From: Lichenibacterium ramalinae
GTDB taxonomy: Bacteria; Pseudomonadota; Alphaproteobacteria; Rhizobiales; Beijerinckiaceae
Reading direction: 5' to 3'
DNA: 64,000 nucleotides
Assembly: GCF_004137085.1 (NCBI RefSeq)
Contig: NZ_QYBC01000003.1
Span: 62,001 to 126,000 of the forward strand
Part shown: positions 43,684 through 51,883 of the stretch, piece after piece
How positions within the stretch are numbered: position 1 is the first letter of the stretch
Layout: each line of letters begins with the position of its first letter
Position numbers and translations under genes: made by a program
The notes under the pieces: generated by a model
The model's database searches: none
The model's input: only the letters and a program-made list of their open reading frames with translations
Told to the model about the DNA's origin: nothing

Positions 43684-44682
43684 TCAGCGCGATGCGTCGA
43701 GGATGCGCTTGGCGATCGAGGCGCCGAGCGTGTATTTCGGGTCCACCATGTTGCCGAGGCGAACCTTGCCGCACATGGTCAGCAGCAGGTAGGCGTCGGC
43801 TTCGGTGAAGCCGAAGTCGGCCGCCATCCAGCGGATGAGTTCGCGATAGGCGATGCGGGCGGCATCCTCCATGGGCCGGGCCGAGCCGATGGTCATCAAA
43901 ACGTCGGCGGTTTCCAGCCGGGGCCAGTGCAGCGTCCAGCCCTTGATGAGGTCGACCTGCACGGTCGTGACGCTGGGGTGTTCGAGCGCCACGCCGCAGA
44001 GTTCGCCGTCGCCCTGGATGGCGTGGCAGTCGCCGAGGTAGAGCAGCGCCCCGGGCGCGTTGACGGGCAGGTAGATGATCGAGCCCGGCGCGACGTCCGG
44101 CAGGTCCATGTTGCCGCCGTAATAGTCGGGGACCAGGGACGAGATCGCCTCGATCTCGGGCGAGGTGCCGATGGTGCCGATGAAGGGCTCGTAGGGCAGC
44201 GTGAGCCGGTCGCTCCACTTCACCCCGCCCTCGGCCGTCACCTCGACCTTCTTCACGCGCTCGGCCAGCGGCGCGTTGAGCAGCGCCGTGGCGCCGGTGC
44301 CGACGAGGCCGCCGAATTCCGGGATGAGGCAGGTCGTGCCGACGGGCTGGGGACCGCGCGGCCGGATCGACCTGATGTGGACGGCGAGGCAATCGCCCTT
44401 CTCGGCCCCCTCGACGTAGATCGGCCCGTTCTGGGGGTTGAGGAAGGGGAAGTTGAGGATCTCGCTCGGCACGTCGGTCTCGTGGCGGATCTTGCCCTCG
44501 AAGGCGTCGTGGGTTTCGCACGAGATCACGTCGCCGGGCGCGACGCGCAGGACCGGCTCGGCGAAGGGGCCGTAGACGTAGTGGTACTTGCCCTGCGCGG
44601 CCTCGGTGAGGCTGTGCTCGGCGCCGGCCTTGCCGCCGGCGACGCCGCGGCGCGCCATGATGGATTGATCGATCCAGGACAT
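43684..44682 (-). CDS. Acetamidase/formamidase family hydrolase (2 of 3)
   Basis: 332 residues of the FmdA/AmdA family: VLRVAPGDVISCETHDAFEGKI, NGPIYVEGAEKGDCLAVHI, PYEPFIGTIGTSPE, YYGGNMDLPDVAPGSIIYLPV and GDCHAIQGDGELCG are conserved blocks of cytoplasmic formamidases. It lies 26 bases after the UrtE-like ATPase gene of the amide/urea-type importer, which suggests immediate hydrolysis of an imported amide to ammonia. This is the most formamidase-like of the three copies here (by motif memory). Confidence 0.9.
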   Translation of the reverse strand: MSWIDQSIMARRGVAGGKAGAEHSLTEAAQGKYHYVYGPFAEPVLRVAPGDVISCETHDAFEGKIRHETDVPSEILNFPFLNPQNGPIYVEGAEKGDCLAVHIRSIRPRGPQPVGTTCLIPEFGGLVGTGATALLNAPLAERVKKVEVTAEGGVKWSDRLTLPYEPFIGTIGTSPEIEAISSLVPDYYGGNMDLPDVAPGSIIYLPVNAPGALLYLGDCHAIQGDGELCGVALEHPSVTTVQVDLIKGWTLHWPRLETADVLMTIGSARPMEDAARIAYRELIRWMAADFGFTEADAYLLLTMCGKVRLGNMVDPKYTLGASIAKRILDASR

Positions 44683-44708
44683 CGTCGTCTCCTCCGTGAA
44701 AGCCCGGC

Positions 44709-45419
44709 TCAGACCGCGAGGTGGCGCCGCACGATGTCGCGGTCGTCGAGCATGGCGGGTGTGAGTTCGGCCGTGACGCGGCCCTTGTCCATGACGAAGC
44801 AGCGTTGGGCCATGGCCCGGATCATGTCGATGTTCTGCTCCACCAGCACGATGGTGAGGCCGGTGCGGCGGTTGAGGTCGACGCCGATCCGGGCGATGTC
44901 CTGCACGATCGAGGGCTGGATGCCCTCGCTCGGCTCGTCGAGCAGCACCAGGCTGGGGCCGCCCACCAGCACCCGGCCGATGGCCAGTTGCTGCTGCTGG
45001 CCGCCCGACAGCGTCCCGGCCGCCTGGCGGCGGCGCTCCCGCAGGATGGGGAAATAGCCGTAGATGGCGTCGTAGTCGGGGTTCGGAGCGCCCCGGATGC
45101 TCATCCCGACCTTCAGGTTCTCCTCGACGCTCATGCGCGGGAACACGTCGCGGCCCTGGGGCACGTAGCCGAGGCCGAGCCGCGCGCGGGCATGGGCCGT
45201 GAGGGCTCCGATCTCGCGCCCCCCGAAACGGATCGACCCCGCGCTCGGCGGCAGCAGGCCGATGATCGCCTTGATCAGGGTCGACTTGCCGACGCCGTTG
45301 CGGCCGATCACCGCCGTGATCTCGCCCCGCGGGATGGCGAGGTCGATCCCCTGCAGCACGGGCTTGCCACCGTAGCCGGCCCGCAGGCCCGCGATCGTCA
45401 GCAGGGGATCCTCAGCCAC
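44709..45419 (-). CDS. UrtE-like ABC importer ATPase (operon A)
   Basis: A 236-residue ABC ATPase with Walker A GRNGVGKST, signature LSGGQQQQLA and LVLLDEPSEGIQPSIV, the last being typical of UrtE. The GTG start at 45419 overlaps the UrtD-like stop by eight bases, with CGTGGC context; longer starts add only Arg-rich residues. With the UrtD-like protein it powers the importer B-C pair encoded upstream. Operon: amiC-amiR-A-B-C-D-E-formamidase-amidase-hydantoinase. Confidence 0.9.
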   Translation of the reverse strand: MAEDPLLTIAGLRAGYGGKPVLQGIDLAIPRGEITAVIGRNGVGKSTLIKAIIGLLPPSAGSIRFGGREIGALTAHARARLGLGYVPQGRDVFPRMSVEENLKVGMSIRGAPNPDYDAIYGYFPILRERRRQAAGTLSGGQQQQLAIGRVLVGGPSLVLLDEPSEGIQPSIVQDIARIGVDLNRRTGLTIVLVEQNIDMIRAMAQRCFVMDKGRVTAELTPAMLDDRDIVRRHLAV

Positions 45420-46173
45420 GCTTCGCCTCCCCACCCGCCGGCTGCGGGGCACCCCGTTCGCCGTGTCCGCGGCCGAGGTAGATCTCGGCCACGCGCTCGT
45501 CGGCCACGATGGCGTCGATCGACCCCTGGGCGAAGATGCGCCCGAAATGCAGCACCGTCACCCGCGTCGCCACCTGGCGCACGAAGGCCATGTCGTGCTC
45601 GACCGCCAGCACCGTCACGCCGTCGCGGTTCAGCGCCCGCACCATCTCGCCCGTCGCGCGGGTCTCCTCGGGCGACATGCCCGCCGTCGGCTCGTCGAGC
45701 AGCAGCAGCTTCGGCTTGAGGCTCACCGCCATGCCGATCTCCAGCCACTGCTTCTGGCCGTGGCTGAGGTTGCCGGCGGGCTCGGCCGCGGCGCCGGCGA
45801 GGTTCAGGAACCCGAGGAGGCGGCGGACCTCCCCGCGCAGGCCGTGCCCGGCGAGGTGGTGCTGGAGCGCGATCTCGAGGTTCTGGGCGACGCTGAGCGA
45901 CGCGAAGATGCCGGGCACCTGGAACTTGACGCTGATGCCGCGGCGGATGCGCTCGTGCGGCTGCAGCCGGGTGACGTCCTGCCCATCGTAGAAGACGGCG
46001 CCGCTGGTGGGCGGGAATTCGCCGAGGATCAGGCGGAACAGCGTGCTCTTGCCGGCGCCGTTGGGCCCGATGAGGCAGTGGAGCTCCCCGGCCTCGAGCG
46101 CCAGGTCGACGTCCGACGTGACCTGGAGGCCTCCGAAGCGCTTGTTGAGTCCGCGGGTCTCGAGCAGGGCCAT
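45412..46173 (-). CDS. UrtD-like ABC importer ATPase (operon A)
   Basis: A 253-residue ABC ATPase: GPNGAGKST, the UrtD-type Q-loop region GISVKFQVPGIFASLSVAQNLEIAL, signature LSHGQKQWLEIGMA and LLLLDEPTAGMSPEE. The ATG at 46173 shares one base with the UrtC-like stop (TGATG), so translation is coupled. The C-terminal tail is Gly-rich and short. Confidence 0.9.
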   Translation of the reverse strand: MALLETRGLNKRFGGLQVTSDVDLALEAGELHCLIGPNGAGKSTLFRLILGEFPPTSGAVFYDGQDVTRLQPHERIRRGISVKFQVPGIFASLSVAQNLEIALQHHLAGHGLRGEVRRLLGFLNLAGAAAEPAGNLSHGQKQWLEIGMAVSLKPKLLLLDEPTAGMSPEETRATGEMVRALNRDGVTVLAVEHDMAFVRQVATRVTVLHFGRIFAQGSIDAIVADERVAEIYLGRGHGERGAPQPAGGEAKRG

Positions 46174-47270
46174 CACGCCGCCTCCCGGCCGGGGTCGACC
46201 GCGTCGGCGGCGCGGGGGCGGCGCCGGCCGAGCCTGCGCGGCAGGCGGAACAGCGCCGTCACCAGCCCGTCCGGGGTCAGCAGCACGGTGACGACCAGCA
46301 GGAGGCCCATCGCCACCAGGGCATATTGGCTGCCGTAGATGGTGAGGAACTGGAAGGCGCCGAGCAGCAGCAGCGTGCCGACGAGCGTCGTGGTGAGGTC
46401 GCCGCGTCCCCCGACGGCGACCCAGATGATCGGCAGGGCCGCGGCCGTCAGCCCCATGCTGGAGGGCGTGATGTACTGGCCCCAGCTCGTGTAGAGGACG
46501 CCGCTGAGCCCGGCCAGGGCGCTGCCGATGACGAAGGTGGCGAGCTGGTACTTGCGCACGTCGTAGCCCAGCATGGTGGCGCGGTGCGGGTTCTCGCGGA
46601 TCGCCACGATGACGTTGCCGAAGGACGAGTTCACCAGCAGGCGCAGGCCGAGGTAGGTCACGACCAGGAGGGCCAGGGTCACGTAGTAGAGGGGCACGTC
46701 CGGGCTCAGCACGAGGTCGTCGCCGGGCCAGGGGACCGTCAGGGGCGGCATCCCGCTCATGCCGTTGAAGCCGTTGAGCCGCGCCGCCCCCACGTGCCAT
46801 TCCGGCCCGGCCGTCTGGGCCATGAAGCGCTCGAAGACCAGCGTCACCGCCAGGGTCACGATGCCGAGGAAGACGCCGCCGATGCGGCCGAAGAACAGGA
46901 AATACCCCAACACCGCGGCGAAGAGCGCGGAAGCCGCGACCGCCAGCAGCGTCGCCACCAGGGTGAGGCCGTGGTCGGCCCCGAAATCCAGCGTCACGAC
47001 GCCGTAGGCGTAGCCCGAAAGGCCGAAGAAGGCGGTCTGGCCGAAGCTCAGGGCGCCGCCGTAGCCCCAGATGAGGCACAGGCCGAGCGCCATGAACACC
47101 CAGTCGAAGAAGTAGATGGTGTTGCCGACCGTGTAGGCGTCGGTCAGCAGCGGATAGGCGGCGGCGAGCGCCACCGCGAGGGCGGCGATGCCCCAGAAAC
47201 CGGGGCCGCGGCCGAGGGTCTGCGGGCCTTCGAGGCGGCGGAGGAAGCGCAAGGGGGATCTCCGGTCCAT
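46173..47270 (-). CDS. UrtC-like ABC importer permease (operon A)
   Basis: A 365-residue permease of the LivM/UrtC family with IWGYGGALSFGQTAFFGLSGYAY, IRENPHRATMLGYDVRKYQLA and AVGGRGDLTTTLVGTLL. It starts at ATG 47270, three bases past the UrtB-like stop. The ~30-residue C-terminus is basic and cytoplasmic. Confidence 0.9.
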   Translation of the reverse strand: MDRRSPLRFLRRLEGPQTLGRGPGFWGIAALAVALAAAYPLLTDAYTVGNTIYFFDWVFMALGLCLIWGYGGALSFGQTAFFGLSGYAYGVVTLDFGADHGLTLVATLLAVAASALFAAVLGYFLFFGRIGGVFLGIVTLAVTLVFERFMAQTAGPEWHVGAARLNGFNGMSGMPPLTVPWPGDDLVLSPDVPLYYVTLALLVVTYLGLRLLVNSSFGNVIVAIRENPHRATMLGYDVRKYQLATFVIGSALAGLSGVLYTSWGQYITPSSMGLTAAALPIIWVAVGGRGDLTTTLVGTLLLLGAFQFLTIYGSQYALVAMGLLLVVTVLLTPDGLVTALFRLPRRLGRRRPRAADAVDPGREAA

Positions 47271-47273
47271 GGC

Positions 47274-48146
47274 TCAGGCGCGCTCGCGCAGCATCAGCCC
47301 CGAGATGCCGCGCGGCAGCACCCGGATGACGAGGATCACGGCCACGAGGAGGCCGATCTGGCCGGCGAGCTGCCCCTCCCAGGTCGTCATCCCGCTCTTG
47401 ATGAAGCCCAGCACGATGCCGGCCGGCGCCGTGCCGAGGAACACGTCGCCGCCGCCCACCACCACGGTGACGAAGGCTTCGGTGATGAACTGCACGCCCA
47501 TGGTCGGGACCAGCGTCATGGTGGGGGCGTAGAGCCCCCCGGTGGCGCCGGCCAGCGCCGCCCCGATGCCGAAGGTGAGGCTGTAGATCAGCCGCGTGTC
47601 GACGCCGAGCGTTTCCGCCATGTGGGGGACCTGGATGGTGGCCCGCGCCAGCACGCCGAAGCGCGTGAAGTTGAACAGCACGTAGAGGCCGAGCAGGATC
47701 GCGGCCGCGACGCCCATCAGCACGAAGCGATACACCGAATAGGACAGCGCCCCGATCTCGACCGACCCGAGCGGGGTCGAGATGTCGCTCAGCGAGGGGC
47801 CGAGCAGGATCAGCGTGCCCTGCGACGCGATGAGGCTGACGCCCCAGGTCGCCACGATGGTGTCGAGCGGGCGGCCGTAGAGGTGGCGGATGACGAGACG
47901 CTCCAGCACCATGCCGGCCGCCCCGGCCGCCAGCGCGCCGCACAGGACCGCGAGCGGCAGCGGCACGCCGAGCTTGGCGACCGTGACGGTGGTGTAGGCG
48001 CCGCCCATGATGAACTCGCCGTGGGCGAGGTTGATGACGCCCATCATGCCGAAGATGATCGCCAGGCCCGAGGCGCAGAGCACCAGAAAGGCCGCGGCAT
48101 CGCCGAACTGGTAGAGAAAGCCGATCACGGCATCGAAGCCCGGCAT
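47274..48146 (-). CDS. UrtB-like ABC importer permease (operon A)
   Basis: A 290-residue permease of the LivH/UrtB family with GLAIIFGMMGVINLAHGEFIMGGAY near the N-terminus and VVVGGGDVFLGTAPAGIVLGF towards the end. The 79 bases between the binding protein gene and this gene contain a strong hairpin. Confidence 0.9.
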   Translation of the reverse strand: MPGFDAVIGFLYQFGDAAAFLVLCASGLAIIFGMMGVINLAHGEFIMGGAYTTVTVAKLGVPLPLAVLCGALAAGAAGMVLERLVIRHLYGRPLDTIVATWGVSLIASQGTLILLGPSLSDISTPLGSVEIGALSYSVYRFVLMGVAAAILLGLYVLFNFTRFGVLARATIQVPHMAETLGVDTRLIYSLTFGIGAALAGATGGLYAPTMTLVPTMGVQFITEAFVTVVVGGGDVFLGTAPAGIVLGFIKSGMTTWEGQLAGQIGLLVAVILVIRVLPRGISGLMLRERA

Positions 48147-48173
48147 GGATGGTGGTCCCCCTTCGAGAAACGC

Positions 48174-48214
48174 CCGTCGAGAGCCGCGGCCGCCGCGGCC
48201 CCGGCTCTCGACGG
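48174..48214. promoter_or_regulatory. Strong intergenic hairpin after the binding protein gene
   Basis: A perfect 13-bp stem CCGTCGAGAGCCG / CGGCTCTCGACGG around a 15-base GC-rich loop that can itself pair. It lies between the binding protein stop and the UrtB-like start on the minus strand. Such hairpins often lower expression of the permeases relative to the binding protein by partial termination or mRNA protection. Confidence 0.6.
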
Positions 48215-48225
48215 TTGCGCCCTTG

Positions 48226-49452
48226 TCAGCTCTTCGGCGGCGGGTTGCTCGGCGTATATTGCGCGTTCGGGTTCTTCTTGGTCAGGTCGCAGCCCGAGTC
48301 GCCCAGCCAATAGGGTTTCACGTCCGGCCACACCTTGGGGAAGCTGATCGAGTGGTCGTCGTTGACCTTCGCCAGGTAGATGGTGTGCGACATGTGCTGG
48401 CTCTTCGGGTCGATGCACACCTTGCCCTCGGGGGCATCGAAGCAGACGTCGCCCTTGGCGATGACGGCCCGGAGGTCGTCGCGCTTGGTCGAGCCCTTCG
48501 CCCGCTCCACCATCTCCTTGTAGAGATACACCGCCAGGTAGGAGTTCTCGGCCTCCTGGTTGATGTAGGGCTCGTTCGGGAACTTGGCGTGCCAGCGGGC
48601 CACGAAGGCCTTGCTGGCGGGGTTGTCGACCTCCTCGATCCAGTTGGTCGTCACGTACATATTGGCGAGGCTCGGCGGCTTGAAGCGCTTGTGCTCGTAG
48701 GCCTGGCCGACGTTGACCGAGGAGCCCATCGGCACATGGAGGTTCGCGGCATTGGCCTGCTCGTAATACGACGACTGCGCCGTGCCCACCAGCAGCGTCA
48801 TCAGGATATCGGGCTTGGCCTTCTGGATGTTCTGGATCGTCGAGGAGAACTGCGACACGCCGAGCGGGATGAACTCCTCGCCCACCATCTCGCCGCCGTT
48901 CTGCTTGACGATGTTGCGCACCCACTCCGCCGAGATCTGTCCGAAGTTGTAGTCGGCGGCGATCGTGTAGATCTTCTTGCCGAACTTCTCCATCATCCAG
49001 GGGATCAGCGTCGAGAACTGCTGCTCCGGCACCGCCCCGGTGACGATCATGTGGGCGTCGCAGACGCCGCCCTCGTATTGGTTGTTGTAGAAGGCGAGGC
49101 CGTTGAGCTGGTCGACGATGGGCCGGTAGGCCTCGCGCGAGGCCGAGGAGAAGCCGGCGAAGACCGCGTCGACCTTGTCGCGCTGCAGCACCCGGCGCAT
49201 GAACTCCTGGTAGCGCGTGTTGTCGGACTGCGTGTCGTAGATCACGAGGTCGAGCTTGCGACCCGCGATGCCGCCCGCGGCATTGATCTCGTCCGTGGCG
49301 AGCTGGATGCCGTGGACCTTGCCGATAGTCGCCAGGGCGAAGTCGCCGGACTGGTCCTCAAGCACGCCGAGCTTGATCGGGTCCGCCGCATGGGCCGCCA
49401 TCGGCATCAGCAACGCCATCGCGGCGGCCGTCATCATCAGGGTACGTCGCAT
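48226..49452 (-). CDS. UrtA/AmiC-like periplasmic binding protein (operon A)
   Basis: A 408-residue Peripla_BP_5 protein. Signal peptide residues 1-22 (cleavage after AHA); the mature protein begins DPIKLGVLEDQSGDFA with the family segments ADEINAAGGIAGRK, FAGFSSASREAYRP, YNNQYEGGVCD, FIPLGVSQFSSTI and PDILMTLLVG. This type serves urea and short-chain amide importers. The start lies 95 bases inside the end of the amiR frame, and there is no strong ribosome binding site. Its ligand may be the same class of amide sensed by AmiC. Confidence 0.9.
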   Translation of the reverse strand: MRRTLMMTAAAMALLMPMAAHAADPIKLGVLEDQSGDFALATIGKVHGIQLATDEINAAGGIAGRKLDLVIYDTQSDNTRYQEFMRRVLQRDKVDAVFAGFSSASREAYRPIVDQLNGLAFYNNQYEGGVCDAHMIVTGAVPEQQFSTLIPWMMEKFGKKIYTIAADYNFGQISAEWVRNIVKQNGGEMVGEEFIPLGVSQFSSTIQNIQKAKPDILMTLLVGTAQSSYYEQANAANLHVPMGSSVNVGQAYEHKRFKPPSLANMYVTTNWIEEVDNPASKAFVARWHAKFPNEPYINQEAENSYLAVYLYKEMVERAKGSTKRDDLRAVIAKGDVCFDAPEGKVCIDPKSQHMSHTIYLAKVNDDHSISFPKVWPDVKPYWLGDSGCDLTKKNPNAQYTPSNPPPKS

Positions 49453-50089
49453 GTCGGTGGTCCATCGGTTCGCGTGAAACTGTCGGCCATCCGGCCGGTA
49501 TCGTGCCGCCGCCCTCCAGGAGGAGAGCTTCGCAGAACTCTTCGAGCTCCAGGCGGCGCCGCATGCTTTCGCGCCGCAGCCGGGCATAGGCCTCGTCGTC
49601 GTCGAGCCCCTGGCCGCGCACCAGCGCCACCACGGCCTTGATGACGAAGCGGCGGCCGTTGCGCCGTCGCTCCCCTTCGGCGAGGCGCGTCTCCATCGCG
49701 CGCAGGCGGCGGAAGTTGTTCACGCCGAGGAACAGCGCCGAATACACGGTCGCGGCATGCACGGGCTTGCGCAGCAGGGCCGTGACGCCCGCCTCCGTCA
49801 GCAGCTTCAGGCGGCTCGGCGCCTCGATGCCAACGATGCCGATGCCCGGCACGAGCGGCAGCGCGCTGCCCGGGGCCAGCACGACCTCGGGGGCGAGCGG
49901 CTGGTCGCCGTCGATGAACAGCACGTCGCGGTCGCGGTCGAGCCCGGCGAGGTCGACCTCTTCCATGCGGGCCGTCTCGACGCCGAGCCTGGCGAGGGTC
50001 CGGTCGAGCGTGTCGGGGGCGAAGTCGGGCCCGGCCCACAGGATGGCGCGCATCCCGCGGAAGTTCTGGATGAGGCGCCGCTCGGTCAT
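49358..50089 (-). CDS. amiR: AmiR-like antiterminator with ANTAR domain
   Basis: 243 residues. The N-terminal ~125 form a pseudo-receiver (RAILWAGPDFAPDTL, DRDVLFIDGDQPL, GIGIVGIEAPSRLKLL). A coiled-coil and C-terminal ANTAR domain follow (NGRRFVIKAVVALVRGQGLDDDEAY, LRRESMRRR), near residues 140-205. ANTAR proteins bind paired hexaloop RNA hairpins and prevent transcription termination in leaders. ATG at 50089 overlaps the amiC stop (ATGA), as expected for the AmiC-AmiR complex. The last ~32 codons run into the binding protein gene, an unusually long overlap, so the true C-terminus may be shorter in effect. Confidence 0.85.
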   Translation of the reverse strand: MTERRLIQNFRGMRAILWAGPDFAPDTLDRTLARLGVETARMEEVDLAGLDRDRDVLFIDGDQPLAPEVVLAPGSALPLVPGIGIVGIEAPSRLKLLTEAGVTALLRKPVHAATVYSALFLGVNNFRRLRAMETRLAEGERRRNGRRFVIKAVVALVRGQGLDDDEAYARLRRESMRRRLELEEFCEALLLEGGGTIPAGWPTVSREPMDHRHATYPDDDGRRDGVADADGGPCGGPDQARRA

Positions 50090-51297
50090 GAGGCGATCCT
50101 GAGCCGGGGGCGGGGCGCGAGCGCGCCGAAGCGCGACGCGCTGCCGATGAGGTAAGGGTCGGCGCGCACGGGCGCCGGCGCCTCGGCGAGGATGTCGAAC
50201 TGGCCGGCGGCGTTCGAGCGGCCGATGCGGGGCGTCAGGGCCGCGTGCATCGTCTCGGGGTCGATGGCGACCTCGCCCCCGGGCGCCCGCAGCACCTGGC
50301 GGCCGACGGCCGCCTTGACGGCACCGATCTCGTCCGTCCCGGCGGCGGCGAGGGCCTGGGCCAGCAGCATCACCGCCACGTAGGTGGCTTCGGCGTCGGC
50401 CGACACCGCGGGACCGCCCGGATGGCGCGCCGCATAGGCGGCCCGGAAGCGATCGTTCTCGGGCGACGCCAGGGAGGCGAAGTAGACGCTCGACGTGATG
50501 TGGCCGTCCATGGCGCCCGGCCCGATGGCGGCGAGCTCGGGCTCCGACAGCGTGCAACTCGCGACCGGCAGCACGGCGGGCTGGTCGAGGCCGCGGCGCC
50601 CGCAGGCGGCCCGGAGGTCGCGCACGAAGCGGTAGGAGGAGACGCCGATCAACGTGTTGAAGACGAAGGCCGGACGTTCGGCCAGGATGGCGGCGATGAC
50701 CTGGTCGAAATCCGTCGACCCCACCGCGAAATAGCGCTCGGCCAGCACCGTGCCGCCGGCCGCCGCCATCGCGTCGCGCATCACGCGGTTGTTCTCCCAG
50801 GCCCAGATGTAGTTGGAGCCGACGCAGAAGGCCGTCTGGCCGACGTGCCGCACCAGGTAGTCGGCCAGGGGCAGCAGGTGCTGGTTGGCGACGGGCCCCG
50901 TGTAGACGACGTTCGGCGAACTCTCGAAGCCCTCGTAATGCGACGGATACCACAGCAGGGCATCGGCCTTCTCGAACTGCGGGATGATCTCCTTGCGGCT
51001 CGACGACGTATAGCAGCCGACGACGTGGCGAACGCCGGCGGCCAGCATCTCGTCGCCGAGCGCCGCGTAGCGGGCGAGTTCGCCGCGCGGGTCGCCGAAC
51101 CGGGGGACGAGCCGCACCGGCAGCGGACCGGCATTCACCGCCTCGACGGCCAGGAGCGCGCCCGCCAGCATGCCGGTCGACGCTTCCGCGTAGGGCCCCG
51201 CGGTCGAGATGAGCAGGCCGATGGGGAAGGCGGTGACGGTCACGTCGAACGATTCCGGTGGCGGGCCTGTCCGGGAGCGGACGGCGGGTGGCGCCAT
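50086..51297 (-). CDS. amiC: AmiC-like amide sensor
   Basis: A 403-residue cytoplasmic Peripla_BP_5-fold protein without signal peptide. It shares with AmiC of the amidase operon the start FPIGLLISTAGPYAE, VGCYTSSSRKEIIPQ, ALLWYPSHYEGFE, SPNVVYTGPVANQ and the C-terminal DPYLIGS. AmiC holds AmiR inactive until a short-chain amide binds. The ATG at 51297 is favoured for length and lack of a leader; alternatives at 51405 or further in are possible. It is the first gene of operon A, so this operon is very likely amide-induced by antitermination. Confidence 0.88.
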   Translation of the reverse strand: MAPPAVRSRTGPPPESFDVTVTAFPIGLLISTAGPYAEASTGMLAGALLAVEAVNAGPLPVRLVPRFGDPRGELARYAALGDEMLAAGVRHVVGCYTSSSRKEIIPQFEKADALLWYPSHYEGFESSPNVVYTGPVANQHLLPLADYLVRHVGQTAFCVGSNYIWAWENNRVMRDAMAAAGGTVLAERYFAVGSTDFDQVIAAILAERPAFVFNTLIGVSSYRFVRDLRAACGRRGLDQPAVLPVASCTLSEPELAAIGPGAMDGHITSSVYFASLASPENDRFRAAYAARHPGGPAVSADAEATYVAVMLLAQALAAAGTDEIGAVKAAVGRQVLRAPGGEVAIDPETMHAALTPRIGRSNAAGQFDILAEAPAPVRADPYLIGSASRFGALAPRPRLRIAS

Positions 51298-51320
51298 TGC
51301 CAGGAGGGAAGACGTTCGGG

Positions 51321-51360
51321 TCGACCGCGCCGCTTTCGGCAGCACTGCCAGGCGGGTCGA
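51321..51360 (-). promoter_or_regulatory. Structured leader before amiC, possible antitermination element
   Basis: On the minus strand TCGACCCGCC pairs with GGCG-C-GGTCGA (one bulged C) around an apical hairpin GGC-AGTGCT-GCC. The apical hexaloop begins with A and has G at position 4, the two bases conserved in ANTAR hexaloops. A second hexaloop hairpin of the same kind was not found, so identity as an AmiR target is only suggested. Confidence 0.35.
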
Positions 51361-51469
51361 CTGTGGACGGCGCCGGCTGCACCCGTCACGGCTGCTGATC
51401 GTCACCGACCACCGGAAGCTATCGAGTGTTCACGCCGCCCGCTAGCCCCTCGTTGCTGTCATGCTGCGG

Positions 51470-51475
51470 ATTTTA
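51470..51475 (-). promoter_or_regulatory. Candidate -10 element of the amiC operon
   Basis: TAAAAT on the minus strand (GGCCATAAAATCC) between the upstream operon's hairpin and the leader structure. It is the only good -10-like box in the GC-rich region. No clear -35 lies 16-18 bases upstream. Confidence 0.4.
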
Positions 51476-51499
51476 TGGCCTCTCGCTGCGTAAACGAGC

Positions 51500-51521
51500 G
51501 CCGTTCTGATCGTGGAACGGC
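51500..51521 (-). terminator. Hairpin after operon B
   Basis: GCCGTTC, eight-base loop, GAACGGC: a perfect 7-bp stem 15 bases past the stop of the last gene of operon B (minus strand), followed by GCTCGTTT. A short T stretch makes it a reasonable terminator separating operon B from the amiC operon. Confidence 0.5.
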
Positions 51522-51535
51522 ACCGGCGGCCCATG

Positions 51536-51883
51536 TCAGGGCGTGCTCGGCGCCATCGCTCCCGTGTGGTCCTGGACTTCGTCGCCGATCAGGACCGTGA
51601 CGGCGCCGAGCATGCCGCGCGTCGCGGCGAAGAAGGCCTGGGAGGCGGCCCCCTCGTTGTGGGCCCGCAGGGCGTCGCGGTCGCGGAAGCGCTCATGCGT
51701 CAGCAGCACGGGGGCGTCGCCGTCGATCCTCACGACGCGGTAGCCCAGCGTGCCGGGCTCTGCCGCCACCGCGAGGCCCACGGCCAGGAGGGCGGCCTCG
51801 ACGGCATCGGCCGTCCCGGGGAGGCACGGGATGACGGCGGTGAGGCAGACCGGGCCGACCGTCGTCTCCGGCGTGCTCCTCAC
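51536..51883 (-). CDS. Antibiotic biosynthesis monooxygenase (ABM) domain protein
   Basis: 115 residues with the ABM ferredoxin-like fold: CLTAVIPCLPGTADAVEAALL, AEPGTLGYRVVRIDGDAPVLLTHERF and HNEGAASQAFFAATRG. These small proteins act as monooxygenases or scavenging enzymes of small molecules. The GTG start at 51883 overlaps the SDR stop (GTGA), making it the last gene of operon B. Its substrate is unknown, and a link to amide breakdown is only contextual. Confidence 0.82.
   Translation of the reverse strand: MRSTPETTVGPVCLTAVIPCLPGTADAVEAALLAVGLAVAAEPGTLGYRVVRIDGDAPVLLTHERFRDRDALRAHNEGAASQAFFAATRGMLGAVTVLIGDEVQDHTGAMAPSTP

Noticed and set aside
40409-43792. 1127-codon plus-strand frame opposite the hydantoinase and amidase
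   Set aside because: No domain and His/Arg/Gly-rich shadow composition; frames on the minus strand carry the catalytic motifs.
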